Positions 54,550 through 64,000 of a stretch of DNA of 64,000 bases are shown piece by piece (positions within the stretch are counted from its first letter, which is position 1; each line of letters begins with the position of its first letter). Under the pieces are notes generated by a model. That model did no database searches and had not been told where the DNA came from. It saw only the letters and a program-made list of their open reading frames with translations. Origin of the DNA: Paraburkholderia sp. SOS3 (GTDB lineage Bacteria; Pseudomonadota; Gammaproteobacteria; Burkholderiales; Burkholderiaceae); contig NZ_CP018811.1 of NCBI RefSeq assembly GCF_001922345.1, forward strand, positions 2,108,001-2,172,000, read 5' to 3'. The position numbers and the translations under genes are program-made.

Positions 54550-55650
54550 ATGGCTTTTACGCTCGAGGAGATCGCCAGACGCTTCGGCGGCGACGTTATC
54601 GGAGACCGCACGCATCGCGTCAGCAATCTGGCACCGCTGGATCAGGCTGGGCCGGAACACCTGGCGTTCCTCGCGAACCCCAAGTATCTGTCGCAGGTCG
54701 ATACCACCGAGGCGGGGGCCGTGTTGATCAACGCGGACGACCTCGCGAAACTCGCATCGCCCGACGGACGTAACTTCATCGTCACGCCGAATCCGTACGC
54801 TTACTTTGCCCGCGTTGCGCAGGCATTCATCGACCTCGCTTCCCCCAAGGCGGTGCCGGGCGTGCATCGAAGCGCACACGTCGACGCATCGGCGCAGGTT
54901 GCGGCGAGCGCCGTGATCGGCCCTAACGTGACCGTCGAAGCGGGTGCGGTCATTGGCGAAAACGTGCGCCTCGATGCGAACGTGTTCGTTGGCCGCGGCA
55001 CGCGGATCGGCGCCGGTTCGCATCTGTATCCGAATGTCACCGTGTACCATGGCTGCACCCTGGGCGAGCGCGCGATCGTGCAGTCCGGCGCCGTGATCGG
55101 CTCGGACGGCTTCGGCTTCGCGCCGGACTTCGTCGGCGAGGGCGACGCGCGCACGGGCAGCTGGGTCAAGATTCCGCAGGTCGGCGGCGTGGTGATCGGT
55201 CCCGATGTCGAGATCGGCGCCAACACGACGATCGACCGCGGTGCGATGGCCGACACCGTGATCGAGGAATGCGTGAAAATCGATAACCTCGTGCAAATCG
55301 CGCACAACTGCCGCATCGGTGCGTATACGGTGATCGCTGGCTGCGCGGGCATCGCGGGCAGCACGACGATCGGCAAGCACTGTATGATCGGCGGCGCCGT
55401 CGGCATCGCGGGCCATGTGACGCTCGGCGACTACGTGATCATCACTGCGAAGTCGGGCGTGTCGAAGTCGCTGTTGAAACCGGGTTTGTACACGAGTGCG
55501 TTTCCGGCCGTCGAGCATGCGGAGTGGAACAAGAGTGCTGCGTTGCTGCGCAATCTCGACAAGCTACGCGACCGGATCAAGGCGCTTGAAGCCAAGGTCG
55601 AGGCAAAGGTCGAAGGCAAGGTTGCGGGCGATGCGAGCGGCAAGGCATAA
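54550..55650 (+). CDS. lpxD: UDP-3-O-acylglucosamine N-acyltransferase
   Basis: Third step of lipid A synthesis: adds 3-hydroxyacyl from ACP. The 366-residue protein has an N-terminal uridine-binding domain ([20 protein letters not shown]), then a left-handed beta-helix of hexapeptides with catalytic His252 in [12 protein letters not shown], and a C-terminal helical extension ending in a Lys/Glu/Ala-rich repeat ([15 protein letters not shown]). The ATG at 54550 is the family start. fabZ follows after a 314-bp gap, longer than usual in this cluster. Confidence 0.97.
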   Translation: MAFTLEEIARRFGGDVIGDRTHRVSNLAPLDQAGPEHLAFLANPKYLSQVDTTEAGAVLINADDLAKLASPDGRNFIVTPNPYAYFARVAQAFIDLASPKAVPGVHRSAHVDASAQVAASAVIGPNVTVEAGAVIGENVRLDANVFVGRGTRIGAGSHLYPNVTVYHGCTLGERAIVQSGAVIGSDGFGFAPDFVGEGDARTGSWVKIPQVGGVVIGPDVEIGANTTIDRGAMADTVIEECVKIDNLVQIAHNCRIGAYTVIAGCAGIAGSTTIGKHCMIGGAVGIAGHVTLGDYVIITAKSGVSKSLLKPGLYTSAFPAVEHAEWNKSAALLRNLDKLRDRIKALEAKVEAKVEGKVAGDASGKA

Positions 55651-55964
55651 GGTCTGAAGCAGTAAGCGCGAGCACCAGGCGCACGCAGCATCAGCAGGCG
55701 CAAGCAACAAACGACAACAAGGGAGCAGAAACGCACAATCGAGAAGCGCCGGCCGACACCGCCCGAGAAGCATGAAGCAGGCGGAACGGACCCACGGCGC
55801 CGCCCGTAGCCGCCGGGGAGCTTCAGTGGCCCGGCGGCCGCACGTGACCCATTCAATGCACCGGCATCCGCTTCATCGTCGCGCTATCGGTCACAAAACT
55901 GCGGCGAAACTGCGGTGAAACCGCGGCACCACCGCGAAGAAAACTGCGCGTGAAACGAAATACC
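55651..55964. other. 314-bp lpxD/fabZ gap, no gene seen
   Basis: Low-complexity purine-rich spacer. Its end (55897-55951) holds an 11-bp degenerate repeat: AACTGCGGCGA, AACTGCGGTGA, AACCGCGGCAC, CACCGCGAAGA, AAACTGCGCGT, directly before the fabZ start. Related gene clusters usually have a much shorter spacer here, from memory. Confidence 0.55.
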
Positions 55965-56426
55965 ATGAGCACCGAAAAAATCAACCTCGACATTCACAAG
56001 ATTCTGACGCTGCTGCCGCATCGCTACCCGATCCTGCTGGTCGACCGGGTGATCGAGCTCGAACCGCACAAGGCGATCAAGGCGCTGAAGAATGTCACGA
56101 TCAACGAGCCGTACTTCGTCGGACACTTCCCGAAGCGTCCGGTCATGCCCGGCGTGCTGATTCTGGAAGCGCTCGCGCAGACGGCCGCGCTGCTGACGTT
56201 CGCGGAAGAGCCGCACGATCCCGACAACACGCTGTACCTGTTCGTCGGCATCGACAATGCGCGCTTCAAGCGCGTCGTCGAACCGGGCGACCAGCTGATC
56301 CTGAACGTGACGTTCGAACGTCATATGCGCGGCATCTGGAAGTTCAAGGCGCGCGCGGAAGTCGACGGCGCGGTCGCGGCGGAAGCGGACCTGATGTGTG
56401 CGGTGCGCACGTCGGACGAAGGCTGA
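55965..56426 (+). CDS. fabZ: 3-hydroxyacyl-ACP dehydratase FabZ
   Basis: Dehydrates 3-hydroxyacyl-ACP in fatty acid elongation; hotdog fold. The 153-residue protein has catalytic His54 and Glu68 in [20 protein letters not shown]. The ATG at 55965 ([20 protein letters not shown]) is preferred to an in-frame GTG five codons earlier. It competes with LpxA for 3-hydroxyacyl-ACP, which explains its place in the lipid A cluster. Confidence 0.97.
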   Translation: MSTEKINLDIHKILTLLPHRYPILLVDRVIELEPHKAIKALKNVTINEPYFVGHFPKRPVMPGVLILEALAQTAALLTFAEEPHDPDNTLYLFVGIDNARFKRVVEPGDQLILNVTFERHMRGIWKFKARAEVDGAVAAEADLMCAVRTSDEG

Positions 56427-56477
56427 CGGCTGACGGCGGCAAGACTCAACGCGAACTGGAATACAAAGCGAGGGCGC

Positions 56478-57266
56478 ATGAGCAGGATTCATCCCACTGC
56501 GATCATCGAGCCGGGTGCACAGCTCGACGACACGGTCGAAATCGGACCGTACGCCATCGTCGGCGCGAACGTCACGATCGGCGCGCGGACCACGGTTGGT
56601 TCGCATAGCGTGATCGAAGGTCACACGACGCTCGGCGAAGACAACACGATCGGCCACTACGCATCGATCGGCGGCCGGCCACAGGACATGAAGTACAAGG
56701 GCGAGCCGACGAAACTCGTGATCGGCAGCCGCAACACGATTCGCGAATTCACGACGATCCACACCGGCACCGTGCAGGACACGGGCGTGACGACGGTCGG
56801 CGACGACAACTGGATCATGGCCTACGTGCACGTCGGCCACGATTGCCAGATCGGCAACAACGTGATTCTGTCGAGCAACGCGCAGATGGCGGGGCATGTG
56901 CTGATCGATGATTACGCGATCGTCGGCGGCATGTCCGGCGTGCATCAGTTCGTGCGCATCGGCGCGCATTCGATGCTCGGCGGCGCATCGGCGCTCGTGC
57001 AGGACGTGCCGCCGTTCGTGATCGCGGCTGGCAACAAGGCCGAACCGCACGGCATCAATGTCGAAGGGCTGCGTCGGCGCGGCTTTTCGCCCGACGCGAT
57101 TTCGGCGCTGCGATCGGCGTACCGGCTACTGTACAAGAACGGCCTGTCGCTCGAAGAAGCGAAGCTGCAGTTGCGCGAGCTCGCGTCGGCGGGCGGCGAC
57201 GGCGACGAAGCGGTGCGCGCGTTCGTCGACTTCGTCGAATCGTCGCAGCGCGGCATCATCCGCTAA
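56478..57266 (+). CDS. lpxA: UDP-N-acetylglucosamine acyltransferase
   Basis: First step of lipid A synthesis. The 262-residue trimeric beta-helix protein begins [20 protein letters not shown]; the catalytic His is at about residue 121 in [31 protein letters not shown] and a C-terminal helical domain complete it. It precedes lpxB by 6 nt. Confidence 0.98.
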   Translation: MSRIHPTAIIEPGAQLDDTVEIGPYAIVGANVTIGARTTVGSHSVIEGHTTLGEDNTIGHYASIGGRPQDMKYKGEPTKLVIGSRNTIREFTTIHTGTVQDTGVTTVGDDNWIMAYVHVGHDCQIGNNVILSSNAQMAGHVLIDDYAIVGGMSGVHQFVRIGAHSMLGGASALVQDVPPFVIAAGNKAEPHGINVEGLRRRGFSPDAISALRSAYRLLYKNGLSLEEAKLQLRELASAGGDGDEAVRAFVDFVESSQRGIIR

Positions 57267-57272
57267 CGCGCG

Positions 57273-58442
57273 ATGCCGCTGCACTCCAGTCAGCCGCGGC
57301 TAGCGATGGTCGCCGGCGAACCGTCCGGCGACATTCTCGGCGCGGCCCTGCTCGATGGCCTTGCGGCACGGCTACCCGCCGCGCGCAGTTACGGCATTGG
57401 CGGTCCGCGCATGATTGCGCATGGCTTCGATGCGCATTTTCCGATGGATAAGCTCACGGTGCGCGGCTATGTCGAAGCGCTGCGGCATATTCCCGAGATT
57501 CTCGGCATTCGCAACGAACTCAAGCGGCAGCTGCTCGCGGACCCGCCCGACGCGTTCGTCGGCATCGATGCGCCCGATTTCAATTTCGGCCTCGAACACG
57601 CGCTGCGCGATGCCGGTATTCCAACCGTGCATCTCGTGTGCCCGTCGATCTGGGCGTGGCGCGGCGGACGCATCAAGAAGATCGCGAAAGCGGTCGACCA
57701 TATGCTGTGCGTGTTTCCGTTCGAGAAACCGCTGCTCGAAAAGGCCGGCGTCGCCGCGACGTATGTCGGCCATCCGCTTGCCGACCAGATTCCGCTCGAA
57801 CCCGACGTGCGCGGCGCGCGCGCCACGCTTGGCCTGCCTGCCGGCGGTCCGGTCATCGCGGTGCTGCCAGGTAGCCGCCGCTCCGAAATCGAACTGATCG
57901 GGCCGACGTTCTTCGATGCGATGGCGCTGATGCAGGAACGCGAGCCCGGCGTGCGCTTCGTGATGCCGGCCGCGACACCGGCGCTGCGCGAGCAGCTCAA
58001 GCCGCTGATCGACGCGCACCCCGGACTTGCGCTGACGGTGACCGACGGCAACGCGCAACTCGCCATGACGGCAGCCGACGCATTGCTCGTGAAGAGCGGC
58101 ACGGTGACGCTCGAAGCGGCGCTGCTGAAAAAGCCGATGGTGATTTCATACAAGGTGCCGTGGCTCACGGGGCAGATCATGCGCCGCCAGGGCTACCTGC
58201 CGTATGTCGGCCTGCCGAACATTCTCGCGGGGCGCTTCGTCGTGCCGGAAATCCTGCAGCATTTCGCGACGCCGCAAGCGCTTGCCGATGCGACGTTGAC
58301 CCAGTTGCGCGACGACGCAAACCGGCGCACGCTGACGGAAATTTTCACGGAAATGCATCACGCGCTCAGGCAGAACACGGCGCAGCGCGCTGCGGAAGCG
58401 GTCGCGCAGGTGGTCGAGTCGCGCAACAAGGGGCGGGCATGA
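57273..58442 (+). CDS. lpxB: Lipid-A-disaccharide synthase
   Basis: GT19 glycosyltransferase joining UDP-2,3-diacylglucosamine and lipid X. The 389-residue protein has [19 protein letters not shown] at the N-terminus, [15 protein letters not shown], and [10 protein letters not shown]. The stop overlaps the rnhB start (GCATGA), so rnhB is translationally coupled. Confidence 0.97.
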   Translation: MPLHSSQPRLAMVAGEPSGDILGAALLDGLAARLPAARSYGIGGPRMIAHGFDAHFPMDKLTVRGYVEALRHIPEILGIRNELKRQLLADPPDAFVGIDAPDFNFGLEHALRDAGIPTVHLVCPSIWAWRGGRIKKIAKAVDHMLCVFPFEKPLLEKAGVAATYVGHPLADQIPLEPDVRGARATLGLPAGGPVIAVLPGSRRSEIELIGPTFFDAMALMQEREPGVRFVMPAATPALREQLKPLIDAHPGLALTVTDGNAQLAMTAADALLVKSGTVTLEAALLKKPMVISYKVPWLTGQIMRRQGYLPYVGLPNILAGRFVVPEILQHFATPQALADATLTQLRDDANRRTLTEIFTEMHHALRQNTAQRAAEAVAQVVESRNKGRA

Positions 58443-59320
58443 ACGAGAAAGCGCCGTCGAGACGCACGAAGACCGTCGCGGCCGAAGAGGCAACGAGTGC
58501 GGTAAAGGGCGCGGTAAAGAGTGCGGCGAAAGACGCGACAAAGAGCATCGCGAACAGCGCGTCGAAAAAGGTCCGGACGGCGGTTGCCAGAACGGTGGCC
58601 GCAGTGACCGTCGTGCAGCCGGGACTCGACTTCGAGTCGCCGCTCGATATCATCTGCGGTGTCGACGAAGCGGGGCGCGGGCCGTTGGCCGGACCCGTGG
58701 TGGCCGCCGCCGTGATTCTCGATCCGAAGCGGCGCATTCGCGGCCTCGACGACTCGAAAGTGCTCAGCGCGAAGAAGCGCGAGGCGCTCTACGACAAGAT
58801 CGTCGAGCGCTCGCTCGCATGGTGCGTCGCCTCGGCATCGGTCGAAGAGATCGATACGCTGAACATCCTGCACGCGACCATGCTCGCCATGAAACGCGCG
58901 GTCGAAGGGCTGTCGATCGTGCCGACGCTCGCGAAGATCGACGGTAACCGCTGCCCGACCTTGAGCGTGCGCAGCGAGGCGATCGTCAGCGGCGATGCGC
59001 TGGTACCGTGCATCTCGGCGGCGTCGATTCTCGCGAAGGTGACGCGCGATCGCATGTTGCTCGACCTGCATCAGACGTTCCCTATGTACGGATTCGATGC
59101 GCACGCCGGCTACGGTACGCCGCAGCATCTGCTTGCGCTACGCGAGCATGGGCCTTGCGCGCATCACCGGCGCTCGTTCGCACCGGTGCGCGAAGCGCAT
59201 TTGCGGCTTGGGGCCGCGCCCGGCGATCTGCCATCCGAAATGCTGGTTGTCGAAGCGCCGGCCTTTGGCGACGCGGCGTTCGAAGACGCGTCGCTCGATC
59301 TCGATCGCCCGCCGTTTTGA
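58439..59320 (+). CDS. rnhB: Ribonuclease HII with a Lys/Ala-rich N-terminal tail
   Basis: Removes ribonucleotides and RNA from RNA/DNA hybrids. The catalytic domain starts near residue 68: [16 protein letters not shown] with Asp76 and Glu77, then [14 protein letters not shown]. Before it lie about 60 residues rich in Lys, Ala, Ser and Thr ([20 protein letters not shown]), reminiscent of histone H1-like tails; RNase HII proteins are usually about 200-220 residues, this one 293. The ATG at 58439 overlaps the lpxB stop by 4 nt, so the tail is in the coding frame unless translation starts internally. Confidence 0.94.
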   Translation: MNEKAPSRRTKTVAAEEATSAVKGAVKSAAKDATKSIANSASKKVRTAVARTVAAVTVVQPGLDFESPLDIICGVDEAGRGPLAGPVVAAAVILDPKRRIRGLDDSKVLSAKKREALYDKIVERSLAWCVASASVEEIDTLNILHATMLAMKRAVEGLSIVPTLAKIDGNRCPTLSVRSEAIVSGDALVPCISAASILAKVTRDRMLLDLHQTFPMYGFDAHAGYGTPQHLLALREHGPCAHHRRSFAPVREAHLRLGAAPGDLPSEMLVVEAPAFGDAAFEDASLDLDRPPF

Positions 59321-59387
59321 ACCGGGCGGCGCGCCCGACATCCAGACGTGACATTCCCGACGAAGCCTCAGACGTGAAGCCGCAGAC

Positions 59388-60173
59388 GTGAAGCCAATTA
59401 CCTCGCGCGACAATCCGCTCTACAAGCGCCTGAAGGCGCTCGCTGGCTCGACGCATCAGCAGCGTCGCAGCGCGCATGCGCTACTCGAAGGGTTTCATCT
59501 CGCGAGCGCGTATCTCGATTCCGTGGGGCAGCCCGAAACCTGCGTCGTGACCGAAGGCGCATTGCATCACGACGAAGCCCAGGCGATCGTCGCGCGCATC
59601 GAATCGTCGCGCATCGTGACGTTGCCCGATACGTTGTTCGGTCAGCTATCGAATGTCGTCAATGGCGTCGGCCTGCTGCTGCTCGTCGAGCGGCCCGCCG
59701 TGCCGCTGCCCGAACGCGTGACGCAAAGCTGCGTCGTGCTCGACGGCGTGCAGGACGCGGGCAATGTCGGGTCGATTCTGCGCAGTGCGGCCGCAGCCGG
59801 CATCGGCGATGTGTTCTGTATGCCGGGCACCGCGTATGCGTGGGCATCGAAGGTGCTGCGCTCGGCGATGGGCGCGCATTTTCTGTTGCGCGTCCACGAG
59901 GATATCGAGCCGCATGCGTTGATCGAGCGGCTCGCGGTGCCGATCGCGATCACCGACTCGCATGGCGCGCAGGCGCTTTACGATTGCGACCTGTCCGGGC
60001 AGCTTGCGTGGGTGTTCGGCAACGAAGGCGCGGGGGTGTCGGCGGCTTGGCGTGCGGCCGTGACGCACCGGGTCACGATCCCGCAGCCGGGCGGCATGGA
60101 ATCGCTGAACGTGGCAGCCGCCGCTGCCGTGTGCCTGTTCGAGCAGTGCCGGCAGCAGCGCGGGCGTCGATGA
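59388..60173 (+). CDS. SpoU/TrmH-family RNA 2'-O-methyltransferase
   Basis: SPOUT-fold methyltransferase, 261 residues. The N-terminal RNA-binding substrate domain (ITSRDNPLYKRLKALAGSTH) is followed by the SpoU domain: VVLDGVQDAGNVGSILRSAA (motif 1), VFGNEGAGVS (motif 2) and IPQPGGMESLNVAAAAAV (motif 3), all required for SAM binding in the trefoil knot. It resembles RlmB-like 23S rRNA methylases, but the exact site cannot be told. It starts with GTG at 59388, 67 nt after rnhB, and converges with ppsR over 21 bp. Confidence 0.9.
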   Translation: MKPITSRDNPLYKRLKALAGSTHQQRRSAHALLEGFHLASAYLDSVGQPETCVVTEGALHHDEAQAIVARIESSRIVTLPDTLFGQLSNVVNGVGLLLLVERPAVPLPERVTQSCVVLDGVQDAGNVGSILRSAAAAGIGDVFCMPGTAYAWASKVLRSAMGAHFLLRVHEDIEPHALIERLAVPIAITDSHGAQALYDCDLSGQLAWVFGNEGAGVSAAWRAAVTHRVTIPQPGGMESLNVAAAAAVCLFEQCRQQRGRR

Positions 60174-60194
60174 GGCAGGGCGATCGGCGTCTGT

Positions 60195-61010
60195 TCAGTA
60201 CGCCGGCCTGTCGAGCCGGATTTCCTGAAGAATCGTGGTTGCGATTTCCTCGATCGACTTGTGCGTCGACGACAGCCACTTGATTCCCTCACGCCGCATC
60301 ATCGCTTCCGCTTCGTTGATCTCGTAGCGGCAACTTTCGAGCGACGCATACTTGCTGCCTGGACGCCGCTCGTTGCGAATTTCGGCGAGACGCTGCGGAT
60401 CGATCGACAGCCCGAACATTTTTTCGCGATGCGCGAGCAGCGGCGTGGGCAGCTTGGCGCGTTCGAAGTCCTCGGGAATCAGCGGATAGTTCGCCGCTTT
60501 CACGCCGTACTGCATGGCGAGATAGAGGCTCGTCGGCGTCTTGCCGCTGCGCGATACGCCGACCAGAATCACATCGGCTTCGGCAAGATTGCGGTTCGAC
60601 TGGCCGTCGTCGTGCGCGAGCGAGAAGTTGATCGCCTCGATGCGATTCTTGTATTCCTCGGTGTCGGCGTTCTGGTGCCCGCGGCCCATCGCGTGGCTCG
60701 ACTTCAGCTCGAGCTCCTGTTCGAGCGGCTCGACGAAGGTCTGGAACATGTCGAGCACGAGCGCATCCGAGTCCTTGACGATCTGGTTCGACGCGCTGTT
60801 CACGAGCGTCGTGAAGACGATCGGCCGGCGGCCTTCCTGGCGGCCCGCTTCGTTGATCTTCTCGAGTGTCGCGTAGGCTTTTTCAGTCGAGTCGACAAAC
60901 GGCACGCGAACGAGCCGGAATTTCTGGTCGAACTGGGAGAGGATCGAATGCGCGAAAGTTTCGGCAGTGATCCCGGTACCGTCGGAAACGATGAATACGG
61001 TGGGCGGCAT
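60195..61010 (-). CDS. ppsR: PEP synthase regulatory protein (bifunctional kinase/pyrophosphorylase)
   Basis: DUF299 protein that inactivates PEP synthase by ADP-dependent phosphorylation and reactivates it by phosphate-dependent removal. The 271-residue protein has [20 protein letters not shown] at the start and the P-loop [15 protein letters not shown] (151 on). The ATG at 61010 begins the conserved domain; 30 in-frame codons upstream are leader. It is divergent from its target ppsA, as in many proteobacteria. Confidence 0.96.
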   Translation of the reverse strand: MPPTVFIVSDGTGITAETFAHSILSQFDQKFRLVRVPFVDSTEKAYATLEKINEAGRQEGRRPIVFTTLVNSASNQIVKDSDALVLDMFQTFVEPLEQELELKSSHAMGRGHQNADTEEYKNRIEAINFSLAHDDGQSNRNLAEADVILVGVSRSGKTPTSLYLAMQYGVKAANYPLIPEDFERAKLPTPLLAHREKMFGLSIDPQRLAEIRNERRPGSKYASLESCRYEINEAEAMMRREGIKWLSSTHKSIEEIATTILQEIRLDRPAY

Positions 61011-61527
61011 CGGTCTGAGGGGAACGTGAGCGGGGAACGTGAGCGGCGCGAACCGCTCGAACAAAGGGTGCGGCACGAAATGTGCATCAGTGCGGAGCAC
61101 CGATGCGGTACGTCAATGGCGGCACGTCGATGCGGGTCTGCCTCGACGTCCGCGCCGCCGCAAGGCGCCGCGCGGTACAGCACATGCCCGCCGGGCGGGC
61201 TTCTGCGCGATTTTACCCGCATCGGGGCAGGCGGCTTTGCGGCGTGCTTCGCGCCATTGTTGGCCGACCGGCACATTTCGGGGAATCGGCACGGTAGAAT
61301 AGCGGCAACCTGTTGGATAAGCAATTGCAAGCAAACCGGAGGCCAGTGCCGCTCAGATGTCAGTTTGGGCGTCGGCTCATGAATTTACCAAGCGGTTATT
61401 AGAGGTTTGCCGCCCGGGCGATTGTTTCTCCAACAGGTTGCGCAAGACGCGCGAACGCTTCCAATGAGCGCCGCGCGTGCAAGCCCACTTGCGCAATCGA
61501 GTATTTCTTCCACTCTTAGGGGCTTGT
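61011..61527. other. 517-bp ppsR/ppsA divergent regulatory region
   Basis: No gene is seen. A TAGAAT (61295-61300) is a possible ppsA -10 element without a good -35. Just after it is the first of two inverted 13-bp motifs (61305-61317 and 61429-61441). The ppsR promoter must lie in the GC-rich part near 61011-61250, but I cannot place it. Confidence 0.5.
61305..61441. promoter_or_regulatory. Pair of 13-bp motifs in inverted orientation upstream of ppsA
   Basis: GCAACCTGTTGGA (61305-61317) recurs as its exact reverse complement TCCAACAGGTTGC (61429-61441). Each copy is also a small dyad, CAAC-NN-GTTG. The centres are 124 bp apart. They could be two operator sites for one dimeric regulator or, less likely, ends of a tiny element. 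Confidence 0.5.
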
Positions 61528-63930
<2,403 letters not shown>

Positions 63931-64000
63931 GCAGCACGCATTGCATTGTCCCGGCGGCACTTGCGCGCAAGTACAAGTACTACTACAAGCGCGAGTGCCG

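Noticed and set aside
61305..61441. 137-bp MITE-like element with 13-bp terminal inverted repeats
   Set aside because: No target-site duplication flanks the repeats, and each 13-mer is itself a dyad, which suits operator sites better. I found no second copy in the window.

Overview
The window is a stretch of ordinary chromosome from a high-GC betaproteobacterium of the Burkholderiaceae, most likely the Burkholderia/Paraburkholderia/Caballeronia/Trinickia group. The evidence is the third-position GC bias, the protein sequences, a DUF2866-type small protein, and the gene order rpsB-tsf-pyrH-frr-uppS-cdsA-dxr-rseP-bamA-ompH-lpxD-fabZ-lpxA-lpxB-rnhB. I cannot fix genus or species from sequence alone. 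There is no rRNA, tRNA, insertion sequence, prophage, CRISPR array or defence island that I can recognise.

Layout. 1-4.5 kb: glyoxylate shunt (aceB, partial, and aceA) with a divergent LysR regulator and a universal stress protein. 4.5-10.6 kb: RhlE helicase and an acyl-CoA-binding protein on the minus strand, then the overlapping plus-strand run tsaB-rimI-uracil-DNA glycosylase-DUF1853. 10.7-16.2 kb: thiD and lplT (minus), alr, radA and a DUF2866 gene (plus). 16.4-20.3 kb: a CaiB-type CoA-transferase, an ABC-F ATPase and a glutathione peroxidase. 20.4-27.3 kb: minus-strand dapC-dapD-arsC-like-dapE-prmB (succinylase branch of lysine/diaminopimelate synthesis) and then a cardiolipin synthase. 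27.5-37.5 kb: an EamA exporter, smc, zipA-like, an exported alpha/beta hydrolase (minus), ligA and def. 37.5-43.1 kb: map-glnD-rluB (minus). 43.4-60.2 kb: the long plus-strand translation and envelope cluster from rpsB to a SpoU methyltransferase. 60.2-63.9 kb: the divergent pair ppsR/ppsA, a PEP synthase and the bifunctional kinase/phosphorylase that controls it.

How the parts work together. The rpsB-to-rnhB block couples translation factors (S2, EF-Ts, RRF), UMP kinase, isoprenoid and phospholipid precursors (UppS, CdsA, Dxr), outer-membrane protein assembly (BamA, Skp, and RseP for envelope stress) and lipid A synthesis (LpxD, FabZ, LpxA, LpxB). aceA/aceB and ppsA/ppsR serve growth on acetate and other gluconeogenic substrates.

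I found no convincing new multi-gene system. The unexplained structure is in the DNA between and inside genes. There are about ten short, degenerate tandem arrays with units of 11-15 bp (plus one 93-bp protein-coding array) and unrelated unit sequences. They lie in convergent gaps, in 5' leaders (notably nine GGCA motifs at about 12-nt spacing in the rpsB leader) and inside tsaB, cls and rluB. Two strong dyads also stand out: a perfect 11-bp inverted repeat upstream of cls, and a 13-bp motif present twice in inverted orientation upstream of ppsA.
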